From NCBI GenBank assembly GCA_036806345.1, contig DAIROT010000002.1:28794-92793 (forward strand): a stretch of DNA of 64,000 bases, in the 5' to 3' direction. Within the stretch, counting starts at the first letter, position 1, and the number at the start of each line of letters is the position of its first letter. The stretch comes from QHCF01 sp003244275. GTDB lineage: Bacteria; Actinomycetota; Acidimicrobiia; Acidimicrobiales; QHCF01. A model generated the notes under the pieces. The model was not told the DNA's origin. It saw only the letters and a program-made list of their open reading frames with translations, and did not search any database. The translations under genes and the position numbers were made by a program. This document shows positions 51,229 through 60,787 of the stretch, in pieces.

Positions 51229-53166
51229 ATGACGGCGCGAGAGCTCGTAGGTCGGCTGATGCCCCGGCGGAGCCGTCGGCGGCACTCGTCGGTCGAAGGG
51301 CTGCCCGAGGACGCCGTAATGGGTCGGGACGAGCGACCTAAGTCGAGTGCCGAGCGATCCCTGGGCGACTTCACCATTACGCCCGAGGTCTGGCGCCTGA
51401 TCCCCCTCGCCATCGCCGTGGGCGCCCTCTCGGCGGTCGTGGCTCTGCTCCTGCTCGATCTCATCGGGTTCTTCACCCAGCTGGCCTACTACGGGCGTAT
51501 CGGTCTGCGTGTGGTGCCTCCCACCCTCAGCCATTTCGGGGCCATCACCATCGTCATCCCCGTGGTCGGGGGACTGATCGTGGGCTTGATGGCCCGCTAT
51601 GGGTCGGAGCAGATCCGGGGCCATGGGATCCCCGAGGCCATGGAGACGATCCTGGTCGGAGGCAGCCGAGTGAAGCCCCGCCTGGTCCTGCTCAAGCCCA
51701 TCTCCAGCGCCGTGAGCATCGGCGCGGGCGGCCCGTTCGGGGCGGAGGGGCCCATCATCTTGACGGGGGGAGCAGTGGGCTCGGTGCTGGCCCAGCTGTT
51801 CCACCTCAGTGCCATCGAACGCCGTGCCCTGCTGGTGGCCGGGGCATGCGGCGGCATGGCCGCGGTATTCGGGACCCCAGTGGCCGCCGCCCTGTTCGGC
51901 ATCGAGCTCCTGGTCTTCGAGCTCAAGCCTCGTTCCATGGTTCCCATCGGCATCTCCGTCGTAGTGGCCGAGTCAATCCGGGACGTCTTCGCCAGGCTCG
52001 GCCTGATCAAGGGCGCCCCGCTGTTCCTGGTACCAGCGCATGGGACCTTCTCGTCCATGGGCGTGGCTGAGGCAGCCGCCATCGGCATCGCCGGGGCCCT
52101 GTTGGCCTGGGTCCTCACCAAGGCCGTCTATGGGGCCGAGGACGCCTTCAAGAAACTCCCCATTCACTGGGCCTGGTGGCCGGCCATCGGCGGACTGGTG
52201 GTCGGCCTCGGGGGCCTGGTTGATCCCAAGGCCCTGGGAGTGGGCTATGCCGTCATCGGCAACGAGCTGGCCGGCCAGATCGCGTTGGGCGGCCTGGTCC
52301 TGCTGCTGGGAGTGAAGTTGGTCATCTGGGCGGTGGCTCTCGGCTCGGGCACCAGCGGAGGCATCATTGCGCCCCTCCTGATGATGGGCGCCGCCCTGGG
52401 TGGGATCCTGGCGTCCGTCCTACCCGGAGGCACTGAGGCCAGCTGGGCCCTGATGGGCATGGCGGCCACCATGTCCGGGGTCACCCGATCCCCTTTCACC
52501 TCGGTCATCTTTGCCTTCGAGCTGACCCACGACACCGGGTCATTGCTGCCCCTGCTGACGGCCTGCACCGTCGCCCACCTGATCAGCAGCCTCATCCTCA
52601 AGCGATCGATCCTGACCGAGAAGGTCGCCCGGCGGGGCTTTCACGTGTTGCGGGAGTACAGCGTCGATCCGCTCGAGGCGCTGTTCGTGCGGGAGGCGAT
52701 GATGACCAACGTCCTGACCGTCAAGGCCGACCGCCCCGCCAGCGAGCTGCACGATCTTCTCGAGCGGAATCCAGTGGAACGACGCCAGCGCCTTTACCCG
52801 GCGATTGACGACAGCCAGGAGATGATCGGTGTAGTTGGTTGGTCTGATGTGCTGGAAGCCCTGGCCAGCGAGGGCTGCGACCCACCACTGGGCCAGCTCA
52901 TGCACACCGACATCGTCTCTGCCTTTCCCGACGAGACCCTGCGATCGGCCGCCGACCGGATGGCCATGCACAAGGTGGGTGTGTTGCCGGTGGTCGAGCG
53001 CCAGGATTCAGGACACCTGCGCGGGATTCTGACGCAGTACGACCTGCTCCAGGCGAGAGAGCGCCAACTGGAAGAAGAACGGCACCGGGAGCGCATCCTG
53101 CGCGTCCGAGCAATCCGCGCTCGCCCGACGGCGCATGGCAGTGGGCGCCGACTGAAAGGCCAATGA
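51229..53166 (+). CDS. ClC-type chloride channel/antiporter with CBS domains
   Basis: The protein is about 645 residues from the ATG at 51229. Ten or more helices form the ClC core, with the ion-path motifs GAGGPFGAEGP (Ser position replaced by Ala/Gly, gating Glu kept) and GSGTSGGIIAPLLMMGAALG. From about residue 485 two CBS domains follow (VREAMMTNVLTVKADRPASE and LMHTDIVSAFPDETLRSAAD). It moves chloride or a similar anion, perhaps with proton exchange, and the CBS part may sense nucleotides. The tail is strongly charged. The start is uncertain; no good ribosome site is visible. Confidence 0.9.
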   Translation: MTARELVGRLMPRRSRRRHSSVEGLPEDAVMGRDERPKSSAERSLGDFTITPEVWRLIPLAIAVGALSAVVALLLLDLIGFFTQLAYYGRIGLRVVPPTLSHFGAITIVIPVVGGLIVGLMARYGSEQIRGHGIPEAMETILVGGSRVKPRLVLLKPISSAVSIGAGGPFGAEGPIILTGGAVGSVLAQLFHLSAIERRALLVAGACGGMAAVFGTPVAAALFGIELLVFELKPRSMVPIGISVVVAESIRDVFARLGLIKGAPLFLVPAHGTFSSMGVAEAAAIGIAGALLAWVLTKAVYGAEDAFKKLPIHWAWWPAIGGLVVGLGGLVDPKALGVGYAVIGNELAGQIALGGLVLLLGVKLVIWAVALGSGTSGGIIAPLLMMGAALGGILASVLPGGTEASWALMGMAATMSGVTRSPFTSVIFAFELTHDTGSLLPLLTACTVAHLISSLILKRSILTEKVARRGFHVLREYSVDPLEALFVREAMMTNVLTVKADRPASELHDLLERNPVERRQRLYPAIDDSQEMIGVVGWSDVLEALASEGCDPPLGQLMHTDIVSAFPDETLRSAADRMAMHKVGVLPVVERQDSGHLRGILTQYDLLQARERQLEEERHRERILRVRAIRARPTAHGSGRRLKGQ

Positions 53167-53175
53167 GCCCATTTT

Positions 53176-54666
53176 TCATGGGGAGAAGGGCAGGCCATCC
53201 ACCCCGGCGCCTCCAGCGGAGGTGTCGCCACCGTCGAGGCAGGGAAGGCCGATCACCAACTTGGCCCCTGTGGCGGAGCTCGCCACCTCGATGGTCCCGC
53301 CGTGTATCTCGACGATCTGCTTGACGATGGCCAGACCCAAGCCGGTGCCACCTTCGTGCTGGCTGCGAGCCTCGTCCAGGCGGGCGAAGCGCTCGAAGAC
53401 CTGTTCCCGGTAGGCCACCGGGATACCAGGACCGTCGTCAGCCACCACCAACACCACCTGGCGCCCGCTGGTGGACAGCTCGACCGTCACCGAGCTGTCG
53501 GCGTGGCGTTCCGCATTGTCCAACAGGTTCTGGACCACTCGCGACAGCTGCTCGGGGTTGCCCCGAACCCGCCCCACCGACACCCGATGCAGGTCAAGGG
53601 ACACCCGGCTGCGAGGTCGGAGGCGACCGGCCTCCTTGAGGATCATCTCGTCGAGGTCGACCACCTGCGAGCGCGGCGCCTCGGTTCCCTCGTCGGCCCG
53701 GGCCAGCACCAACAAGTCCTCCACCAGCCGCTGAAGACGACGGGCCTCCTCCAGGGCATCGCCCGCCACGGCGTCCCAGGCGCAGTCCTTGGGATGAGTG
53801 AGGGCGACTTCCAAGGTTGCCTGCAGGACAGTCAGTGGACTGCGCAGCTCGTGGGAAGCATCAGCCACGAACCGGCGCTGGTGTGAGGCTGACGACTCCA
53901 GGCGGTCCAGCATGGCGTTCATGGTGCGAGCCAGACTGGCCACCTCGTCGCCGGCCAGCGGCTCGGACACCCGGCGATGAAGGTCCCGGCCTGAGATGTC
54001 TGCTACCTCGGCCCGGATGGCCTCCACCGGCCGAAGGGCCCGCCCGCTCAGCACCCACACCAGGGCGCCCACCATGATGACCAGGACAGGCAGGCCACAG
54101 GCCAGGGCCAGAGCGACCGTGCCGGTGGTCACTCCCTCCGGGCGCAGCGAGGCTGCCACATAAACAGTCAACGGTCCCTTCTGGAGGACGCCATGAGTGG
54201 GGGCCACCACTGTCCTGGAGACCACCAGGTAGGGACCATCGTCGCCATCCCGCTGGTAAAGGTCGCCCTCAGCTGGCGTGGAGGTGCTGGTGAGGCGCGG
54301 TATCACCGCTCCGTCGAGACTCGGATGCACCCGACTCAGCTGAGCGGGGTCAGCCAGGCTGGCACTGGCAACCACCACCCCCCCCGAGCTGTCCAAGACC
54401 TCGGCGAAGGTGTCCCCTCGAGAACCGGCCAGCCTGGTTGGCAGCTGGCCGGCGCCGGCCAGCGAGGCGATATCGGCCAACTGGGTGTTGGCCGACGCCT
54501 CGATCCCTTCCTCGATGGACGCACCGAGCAGGCCGACCAAACCGAACCCCCCCACCGCCAGGGCGGCCCCCACCACCACCACGGCGGCAATAGTGGCCCT
54601 GGCCCTCACCGTGGTGAGGCGAGCCAGCGCCCGGCGGAGCCCTCCGGTCTGGCTTCTCCTAGCCAC
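53176..54666 (-). CDS. two-component sensor histidine kinase
   Basis: The protein is about 496 residues from a GTG at 54666, which overlaps the response-regulator stop. There are two transmembrane helices (ATIAAVVVVGAALAVGGFGL and GLPVLVIMVGALVWVLSG) around an extracellular region of about 150 residues, a HAMP domain (RALRPVEAIRAEVADISGRD), HisKA with DASHELRSPLTVLQATLEVA, and HATPase with NLLDNAERHAD, DDGPGIP and GGTGLGLAIVKQIV. It signals through the upstream response regulator. The ligand is unknown. Confidence 0.92.
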   Translation of the reverse strand: MARRSQTGGLRRALARLTTVRARATIAAVVVVGAALAVGGFGLVGLLGASIEEGIEASANTQLADIASLAGAGQLPTRLAGSRGDTFAEVLDSSGGVVVASASLADPAQLSRVHPSLDGAVIPRLTSTSTPAEGDLYQRDGDDGPYLVVSRTVVAPTHGVLQKGPLTVYVAASLRPEGVTTGTVALALACGLPVLVIMVGALVWVLSGRALRPVEAIRAEVADISGRDLHRRVSEPLAGDEVASLARTMNAMLDRLESSASHQRRFVADASHELRSPLTVLQATLEVALTHPKDCAWDAVAGDALEEARRLQRLVEDLLVLARADEGTEAPRSQVVDLDEMILKEAGRLRPRSRVSLDLHRVSVGRVRGNPEQLSRVVQNLLDNAERHADSSVTVELSTSGRQVVLVVADDGPGIPVAYREQVFERFARLDEARSQHEGGTGLGLAIVKQIVEIHGGTIEVASSATGAKLVIGLPCLDGGDTSAGGAGVDGLPFSP

Positions 54667-55336
54667 CGTCGGCCGCCAGGCGATAGCCGACGCCCCGAAT
54701 GGTCTCAATAGCCTGACGGCCGAAGGGAAGATCGATCTTCTTGCGCAGGTAATGCACGTAGACCTCGACGATGTTCTCATCGCCCTCGAAGTCGAAGTCC
54801 CACACGTGATCGATGATCTCAGCCTTGGAGGCGACCTGACCAGCCCGGCGGAGCAGGAACTCGAGAAGGGAGAACTCCCGCGGGCTGAGTCCGATCTCGG
54901 TGTCTCCCCGCCTGCAGGTGTGGGTAGCCGGGTCCAAGACCAGGCTGCCTGCCTGCAGGGCCACAGGGCGCTCTCTCACCCCCCGGCGCAGCAGGGCCCG
55001 AAGGTGCGCCACCAGCACGACATAGGAGAACGGCTTGGACAAGAAGTCGTCAGCGCCTGTGTCCAGGGCCTCTGCCTCATCCCACTCACCGGCCTTGGCC
55101 GACAGCATGAGGATGGGAGTCCAGTTGCCCTCATTCCTCAGAGTGGCGCATACCTGGTAGCCGTTGAGCTTGGGCAACAAGATGTCCAGGACCATCACGT
55201 CGTAGTTGCGAGCCTGGGCGGCCGAGAGCCCCTCGGCGCCATCCAGGGCCACGTCAACGGCAAAGCCCTCAGCCTCCAACCCACGCTTGAGGGCACTCGC
55301 CAGACGAGGCTGATCCTCCACCACCAAGATACGCAA
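54659..55336 (-). CDS. OmpR-family response regulator
   Basis: The protein is 225 residues. The receiver domain is MRILVVEDQPRLASALKRGL with the phospho-Asp in VMVLDILLPK and the Lys in FLSKPFS. The winged-helix DNA-binding domain has LSPREFSLLEFLLRRAG and VEVYVHYLRKKIDLPFG. The start is TTG at 55336 with AGGAGG about 10 nt upstream. It pairs with the histidine kinase at 53176. It is divergent from the phosphodiester-glycosidase gene. Confidence 0.93.
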   Translation of the reverse strand: MRILVVEDQPRLASALKRGLEAEGFAVDVALDGAEGLSAAQARNYDVMVLDILLPKLNGYQVCATLRNEGNWTPILMLSAKAGEWDEAEALDTGADDFLSKPFSYVVLVAHLRALLRRGVRERPVALQAGSLVLDPATHTCRRGDTEIGLSPREFSLLEFLLRRAGQVASKAEIIDHVWDFDFEGDENIVEVYVHYLRKKIDLPFGRQAIETIRGVGYRLAADGG

Positions 55337-55439
55337 ACTCGGCCGTCCTCCTGACCAGAGCTTGCCACGTCATGGCTGAGGGTTGGCTGAGAGCCCGAGG
55401 GCTCGACTGACCCTGCACCCCGACCTCGGGCGACTAGGA

Positions 55440-56741
55440 ATGTTCAGGATGCAGACGACGATCCCGGGGTCGCGGGAAGGCAGCGCAACCCATGTTCACC
55501 GCCGACCGGGTGGCGCCAGGGGTTCGGGTGCCTCGGCACGATCGGGCCAGGGACGACCGGGCTACCGCCGGCCCAGCCGTCGGCGGGCCTGGTTGCGGCG
55601 CCTGGCCTGCCTGATGGTACTCCTGGTGGCCGTGGTGGGCCCGTCTTACGGGCACGCACTCACCGTGCCTGGAGGCGGAAGCGTGGGTGTCCGCACTGTG
55701 GAGTGGATCCGGGGACACGGGGGCGCCGGCACGGTGGCCGGCTTGGAGAACCTCTGGTACTCCCATCATGCGCCCCCCACCGGCGGCAAGCCGCCGACCG
55801 GCTACATCCCGGCGAGCGGGAACACCGCCCCAGCCGGCCCTCCCCACGCGCTCGCCCCAGGGACGGCTGCGGGTGCCGGCCAGCCGCCGTCCGTCGCTCA
55901 TCTTGGCCAGCCACCGCCTATCACTCCCCTGGCCAGCCCGTCCCTGCCGGGAGAGGGCGCCTGGCATCCCATTGGCCGCCAGGTGAATGGCTCGACGGCC
56001 ATGTACGGGGCATTCCTGCGTCCCGATGCAGTGCACACCAGCCTGGTCACCGGTGTGGCCTGGATGGATCCCAGGCAGCTGAGCGCCAAGCTCTTCGCCG
56101 GTAGCCAGGAACCGGGCGGCGGACCCTGGCCCTATGAAGCCCCGATTTCGTCCTCTATGAGCAACAGTCTGGTGGCCGCCTTCAACTCAGGCTTTCGGAT
56201 GAAGGACGCTCACGGTGGCTATTACGCCTATGGGCACACTGCCGTCCCGCTGGTCAACGGGGCCGCTTCACTCGTCATCTACAACGACGGCACCACGAGC
56301 GTTGGCCAGTGGGGCAGGGATGTGGGAATGGGCCCCGATGTGAGCGCGGTGCGCCAGAACCTCACCCTCATCGTGGACCACCGTCACCCGGTCCCCGGCC
56401 TGGACGCCGGGTCGTTCAAGCAGTGGGGGACGACGATCGGCAACAAGGTCCTGGTCTGGCGCTCCGGCGTGGGGGTGACGGCCAATGGCGCCCTGCTGTA
56501 TGCGGCCGGCAATGGCCTCTCCGCCTACTCGCTAGCCAGGGTGCTGGCCCAGGCGGGAGCGGTACGGGCCATGGAGATGGACATCAATTCCGAGTGGACC
56601 AACTTCTTCAGCTTCAACCCTCCACCTGGCCAGCCGGCAACGCCGGCCAACGCCAGCAAGCTGCTGCCCGACATGCGCCAGCCCACCAGTCGGTACTTCC
56701 AGCCCTCTACCCGGGACTTCGTCGTGATGGTGGCCCGATGA
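55440..56741 (+). CDS. membrane-anchored phosphodiester glycosidase (NAGPA-like domain) protein
   Basis: The protein is about 433 residues from the ATG at 55440; ATG at 55449 is also possible. After a basic N-terminus, one helix (RRLACLMVLLVAVVGPSYGH) anchors or exports it. A Pro/Gly/Ala-rich linker follows. The C-terminal domain has LVAAFNSGFRMKDAHGGYYA, LVIYNDGTTSVGQWGRDVGM, VTANGALLYAAGNGLSAYSL and AMEMDINSEWTNFFSF, matching the phosphodiester glycosidase domain. Members cleave GlcNAc-phosphodiester or related bonds, or act on wall polymers. It is divergent from the response regulator. Confidence 0.8.
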   Translation: MFRMQTTIPGSREGSATHVHRRPGGARGSGASARSGQGRPGYRRPSRRRAWLRRLACLMVLLVAVVGPSYGHALTVPGGGSVGVRTVEWIRGHGGAGTVAGLENLWYSHHAPPTGGKPPTGYIPASGNTAPAGPPHALAPGTAAGAGQPPSVAHLGQPPPITPLASPSLPGEGAWHPIGRQVNGSTAMYGAFLRPDAVHTSLVTGVAWMDPRQLSAKLFAGSQEPGGGPWPYEAPISSSMSNSLVAAFNSGFRMKDAHGGYYAYGHTAVPLVNGAASLVIYNDGTTSVGQWGRDVGMGPDVSAVRQNLTLIVDHRHPVPGLDAGSFKQWGTTIGNKVLVWRSGVGVTANGALLYAAGNGLSAYSLARVLAQAGAVRAMEMDINSEWTNFFSFNPPPGQPATPANASKLLPDMRQPTSRYFQPSTRDFVVMVAR

Positions 56742-56759
56742 GTCGCCGGGGACGCTCGC

Positions 56760-58151
56760 TCAGACTCCAGTGCCGACCTTGGGCAGCTCGTTGACCAGGT
56801 CCGACGCCACCGTCTTGGCGTCGCCGAAGAGCATCATGGTCTTGTCCAGGTAGTACAGCTCGTTCTCGATCCCTGCGAAGCCAGGAGACATGCTCCGCTT
56901 GACCACCATCACCGACGCCGCCTTGTCCACGTCGAGCACGGGCATCCCGTAGATGGGGCTGTCCTTCACGGTGCGAGCCGCAGGGTTGGTGACGTCGTTG
57001 GCCCCTATGACCAGGGCCACGTCAGCCTGGGAGAACTCACTGTTCACACTGTCCATGTCGAAGATCTGGTCGTAGGGCACGTCCGCCTCGGCCAGCAGGA
57101 CGTTCATGTGACCCGGCATCCGCCCGGCCACCGGGTGGATGGCATATTTGACGTCGACGCCTCGCTTGGCCAGGGCGTCGGCCAGCTCCCGCACCTTGTG
57201 CTGGGCCTGGGCCACGGCCAGGCCGTAGCCGGGGACGATGATCACCGAGCGGGCCGTCTCGAGGATCATGGCCGCCTCCTCGGCCGAGCCCCGGTGCACC
57301 ACCCGCTCCTCGTCGGCCCGCTCGGCTGACCCTTCCTCCAACTTGCCGAATGCGCCAAAAATAACGTTGGTGAACGATCGGTTCATGGCCCGGCACATGA
57401 TCACTGACAGCAGGAGTCCCGAAGAGCCATCGAGGGCGCCGGCCACGATGAGCACCTTGTTGTTGAGCACGAAGCCCATGGCTGCTCCCGAGAGGCCGGC
57501 GTAGGAGTTGAGCAGGGAGATGACAGTCGGCATGTCGGCGCCGCCGATGGGTACGATGAGCATGACCCCAAACGCCAGCGACAGGGCCGTGAGCAACGGG
57601 AACAGCTCGGTGTGACCAGGCGCCACGATCAGGTAGGCGACGATGGCCAGAGCGACGGCCAGGACGGAGAGGTTCACGACATTCTGGCCCCGATAGGTGA
57701 TCGGGCGGCCGGGCAGGACGCCCTGCAACTTGGCGAACGCCATCAGGCTGCCAGTGAAGGTGAGGAAGCCCAGCAGAACCTCAACCCCCAGGGCACCCAT
57801 GGTGAAGTGGCCGAGGTTGGGCGTTCGCAGGTAGAACTCCGACGTGCCCACCAGGGCGGCCGCCAGCGCCCCGAAGGCGTGGGACAGGGCGATCCGCTGG
57901 GGCATGGCCGTCATGGGCATGAAGTGGGCCATGGCCGCGCCGATGCCCGAGCCGACCACCAGGGCCAGCACGATCCACTGGTAACTGACTATCTGGCGGC
58001 TCACCAGGGTGGCCACCACCGCCACCAGCATCCCGGCCTCGCCGTAGCGCACGCCCCGACGGGCGGTGGTGGGATGACAGATGCCCTTGAGGCCAACTAT
58101 GAACAGTCCAGCGGCAACCACATAGGCCAGGTCGATGGCATTGTTCCTCAT
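56760..58151 (-). CDS. pntB: NAD(P) transhydrogenase beta subunit
   Basis: The protein is 463 residues, with nine or so helices in the first 260 residues (FGALAAALVGTSEFYLRTPN and LTFTGSLMAFAKLQGVLPGR). The NADP-binding domain III follows, with VIIVPGYGLAVAQAQHKVRE, YAIHPVAGRMPGHMNVLLAE, DSVNSEFSQADVALVIGAND, and KRSMSPGFAGIENELYY. It couples hydride transfer between NADH and NADP+ to proton entry. It follows pntA2 after 13 nt. Confidence 0.94.
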   Translation of the reverse strand: MRNNAIDLAYVVAAGLFIVGLKGICHPTTARRGVRYGEAGMLVAVVATLVSRQIVSYQWIVLALVVGSGIGAAMAHFMPMTAMPQRIALSHAFGALAAALVGTSEFYLRTPNLGHFTMGALGVEVLLGFLTFTGSLMAFAKLQGVLPGRPITYRGQNVVNLSVLAVALAIVAYLIVAPGHTELFPLLTALSLAFGVMLIVPIGGADMPTVISLLNSYAGLSGAAMGFVLNNKVLIVAGALDGSSGLLLSVIMCRAMNRSFTNVIFGAFGKLEEGSAERADEERVVHRGSAEEAAMILETARSVIIVPGYGLAVAQAQHKVRELADALAKRGVDVKYAIHPVAGRMPGHMNVLLAEADVPYDQIFDMDSVNSEFSQADVALVIGANDVTNPAARTVKDSPIYGMPVLDVDKAASVMVVKRSMSPGFAGIENELYYLDKTMMLFGDAKTVASDLVNELPKVGTGV

Positions 58152-58164
58152 GGCTTGGGCCTGC

Positions 58165-58476
58165 TCATGGCTTGGCGCCTTGCGCTGGTCGGGCGCCCCG
58201 TCGCTTGAACATCTTGAGCATGCGGTCGGTGATCATGAAGCCGCCCACCACGTTGATGGTCGAGGCGGTCACCGCCAGGGTGCCGAGCACTGTTGTGAGG
58301 GTGCTGCGCTGGGAGCCGGCGATGACCAGAGAGCCCACCAGGGCAATGCCCGAGATGGCATTGGTGAGCGACATCAACGGCGTGTGGAGCAGCGACGGGA
58401 CGCGCCGGATGATCTCAAAACCTATGAAGGTCGCCAGCATGAACACGAACAGCCCGGTGGTGAGGTCAGAGGACAT
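58165..58476 (-). CDS. pntA2: NAD(P) transhydrogenase alpha-2 (membrane) subunit
   Basis: This 103-residue protein with three helices has FVFMLATFIGFEIIRRVPSL, LHTPLMSLTNAISGIALVGS and STINVVGGFMITDRMLKMF. It is the separate membrane part of the alpha subunit in three-gene (split) transhydrogenases. It lies between pntA1 and pntB. Confidence 0.93.
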   Translation of the reverse strand: MSSDLTTGLFVFMLATFIGFEIIRRVPSLLHTPLMSLTNAISGIALVGSLVIAGSQRSTLTTVLGTLAVTASTINVVGGFMITDRMLKMFKRRGARPAQGAKP

Positions 58477-58490
58477 CAGGTGGCCGCAGG

Positions 58491-59651
58491 CTACAGCCCA
58501 AGGACCTGGCGGACAGCTGGGTGCACCACTTGGCCGGCGCGGCTGACGACCGTCCCGCTGACGATCTCGTCCTCCGGGTCGAGGTCCAGCGATCCTTCAC
58601 GGTTCAGGTGCAGGATCAGGTTGGAGAGGTTGCGGGAGTACATCTGGCTGGCGTCGTAGGGAACGGTGGCCGCCAGGTTGGTGGGGCCGAGGATGGTCAC
58701 TCCTCCCTCGGTGACCACATCCTCGTCGGGCCGGCTGAGCTCGCAATTACCACCCTGTCCGGCCGCCAGGTCACAGATCACCGATCCTCGCCGCATGCCC
58801 ATGACCATGCCGGCGTCCACCAGCACCGGTGCTCGGGCCCCCGGCACCAGGGCCGTGGTGATTACGGCATCGCTGACCTGGACCACCTGGGCCATCAGCT
58901 CGCGTTGACGCTGGTAGAACTCCTCCCCCAGCTCAGTGGCATAGCCTCCTCGCTGCTCGGCATGGTCGGCCTCGATGGGCAGCGATACGAACTTGGCTCC
59001 CACGCTCTCGACCTGCTCTTGCACGGCCGGACGGACGTCATAGGCCTGCACCACCGCACCCAGCCGGCGAGCGGTGGCGATGGCCTGCAGGCCGGCCACA
59101 CCGGCGCCGACCACGAAGACTCGTGCCGGGGCGATGGTGCCGGCCGCGGTGGTGAGCATGGGCAGCAGCTTGTTCAGCCGCTGAGCCACCAGGACCGCAG
59201 ACTTGTAGCCGGCCACCGTGGCCTGAGAGGACAGGGCGTCCATAGACTGGGCCCGGCTGATGCGGGGCATCAGCTCCATGGCCATGAGGACAACACCTCG
59301 CTCGGCCATCAGCCGGGCGGCATCCGCAGCTCCCAGTGGATCGGCAAAGCCAATGACCGCCTGTCCCGGGTGGAACAGGTCGAGGTCTGGCCGTCCGGCC
59401 TCCTGATTCGCACCAAAGGTTCGGACCTGGGCGACCACATCCCCGCCCAGCGCCTCCTGGCGGTCCTTGGCCATGCGAGCGCCCTTTTCGAGATAGGCAC
59501 CGTCGCCAAACCCGGCGCCCTCGCCCGCCCCCGGCTCAATTACCACCTCCAGTCCGGCAGTGACGAGGATTCCGGTGGCCATGGGGGTGAGCGCCACCCG
59601 CCGCTCCCCCGGAAACGTCTCTCGGGGGACGCTGACGATCATTTGGCACAT
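58491..59651 (-). CDS. pntA1: NAD(P) transhydrogenase alpha-1 (NAD-binding) subunit
   Basis: The protein is about 386 residues from the ATG at 59651; ATG at 59642 (MIVSVPRETFPGERRVALTP) is equally likely. Alanine dehydrogenase-like domain I has ELMPRISRAQSMDALSSQAT, the NAD-binding VFVVGAGVAGLQAIATARRL and DAVITTALVPGARAPVLVD. It binds NADH. It is the first gene of pntA1-pntA2-pntB and lies just after a strong hairpin. Confidence 0.92.
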   Translation of the reverse strand: MCQMIVSVPRETFPGERRVALTPMATGILVTAGLEVVIEPGAGEGAGFGDGAYLEKGARMAKDRQEALGGDVVAQVRTFGANQEAGRPDLDLFHPGQAVIGFADPLGAADAARLMAERGVVLMAMELMPRISRAQSMDALSSQATVAGYKSAVLVAQRLNKLLPMLTTAAGTIAPARVFVVGAGVAGLQAIATARRLGAVVQAYDVRPAVQEQVESVGAKFVSLPIEADHAEQRGGYATELGEEFYQRQRELMAQVVQVSDAVITTALVPGARAPVLVDAGMVMGMRRGSVICDLAAGQGGNCELSRPDEDVVTEGGVTILGPTNLAATVPYDASQMYSRNLSNLILHLNREGSLDLDPEDEIVSGTVVSRAGQVVHPAVRQVLGL

Positions 59652-59670
59652 GCTAGAGCGGGCGGACGCG

Positions 59671-59705
59671 ACGAGGCTCCCCGACGCCATGCCGGGGAGC
59701 CTCGT
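59671..59705 (-). terminator. strong hairpin between the secreted-repeat gene and pntA1
   Basis: ACGAGGCTCCCCG (59671-59683) pairs with CGGGGAGCCTCGT (59693-59705), a perfect 13-bp stem with a 9-nt loop. It is 17 nt past the stop of the minus-strand secreted protein and 19 nt before the pntA1 start. There is no T-run, as is usual for high-GC terminators. Confidence 0.7.
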
Positions 59706-59722
59706 TGGTTAGGGGGGTGGGG

Positions 59723-60667
59723 TTAGCGGCCGGAGCCGAAGCCCTTGAAGGAGCTGAGGCCGGGGAATGAGCCCATACTGAGTCCGGGGATCGAGCTCAG
59801 GCCGGGGATGGAGCCGAAGCCGGAGAATGCGCCCAGGCCGGAGAATGAGCCGAGGCCGGAGAATGAGCCGAGGCCAGAGACTTTGCCCGCACCTGCGCCG
59901 GATGAGCCCGTGCCCGTGCCCGACAGCGAGCCGATGGGAAGGCAGGCCGACAGGAGCTGGGACAAGCCGGACAGGTTGCCGCCGACGAAGCCAGGCAGGG
60001 AGCTGACCACCGCCGACAGACAGTTGGAGATGTTGATCGGCAGGTTGGCCGAGCCGAGGGCGCCCTGGATGGCGGCCAGCGGCAAATGTGACTTGATCAC
60101 GCTCACGATGCACGGTGGCAGCTGGGCGATCAGAGTGCCCGGGTCGGGAGCGGTGCCACCTGCGGGGATAAGGTCGGACAAGCAGCTGGGAATGGCTGGG
60201 ATCCCTGCTCCCGGGATAGACGGGATGGTCGGGATGGCGGGGGTGGTGACCTTCGGGGTCGAGGCCAAGTTGCCGGCCGGGGTGGCAGCGGTGGCCTGAC
60301 CCGAGGTGCTGGGGCCCGAGTTGGTCGCACCCGAGGCGACTGGAGCCGAGGAAGCTGTGCTCGTGTTGGCGTGAGTCGATGTGGACGCCGAGGACGGGGT
60401 TGTCGATGTTCCACCCTGCGCCGCGGTACCAGCGGACGTCGTTGGCGGCACGGAGCTGGTTGCCGAGTTGGCGGCCCCGGCAACCTGGTTGGTCGCCCCC
60501 TGGGCCACCGATCCGGAGCTGGTGTTACCGCCGGGGACCGGGATGACACCGGTGGCCCCTCCAACGGCTGCCAAGGCCACAACCCCTGTGACGGCCGCCA
60601 CGGCGGCCTTGGCCACGGCTCCCAACCCAGCCAGCTTGGTTATCAGTGCGCCTAGAAATCCGAACAT
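59723..60667 (-). CDS. secreted or surface protein with Gly/Ser/Phe hexapeptide repeats
   Basis: The protein is 314 residues from the ATG at 60667, with AAGGAG 6-11 nt upstream. An N-terminal hydrophobic stretch (KAAVAAVTGVVALAAVGGAT) acts as signal or anchor. A Ser/Thr/Ala-rich spacer of about 100 residues, likely wall-spanning or glycosylated, follows. The globular part (about 150-265) has four Cys (PSCLSDLIPAGG, PPCIVSVIKSHLPL, SNCLSAVVSSLPGF, SACLPIGSL). The end is hexad repeats SGLGSF, SGLGAF, SGFGSI, PGLSSI. No family is recognised. It is divergent from the response regulator at 60788. Confidence 0.7.
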   Translation of the reverse strand: MFGFLGALITKLAGLGAVAKAAVAAVTGVVALAAVGGATGVIPVPGGNTSSGSVAQGATNQVAGAANSATSSVPPTTSAGTAAQGGTSTTPSSASTSTHANTSTASSAPVASGATNSGPSTSGQATAATPAGNLASTPKVTTPAIPTIPSIPGAGIPAIPSCLSDLIPAGGTAPDPGTLIAQLPPCIVSVIKSHLPLAAIQGALGSANLPINISNCLSAVVSSLPGFVGGNLSGLSQLLSACLPIGSLSGTGTGSSGAGAGKVSGLGSFSGLGSFSGLGAFSGFGSIPGLSSIPGLSMGSFPGLSSFKGFGSGR

Positions 60668-60753
60668 GTGGCACTCCTTGTCCTCAATGCACGCCCCATG
60701 GCGTGGCAACTGACCGCAGTATGAGGCCGGGATGCCTAACTCGGAGTAAAGGA

Positions 60754-60763
60754 ACACATAAGT
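60754..60763 (+). promoter_or_regulatory. second copy of the upstream decamer ACACATAAGT
   Basis: The same ten bases as at 1034-1043 end 25 nt before the response-regulator start. They lie in the 120-nt divergent spacer shared with the secreted-repeat gene. Confidence 0.25.
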
Positions 60764-60787
60764 CTTGGGTGGTTTAGCCTCCATACC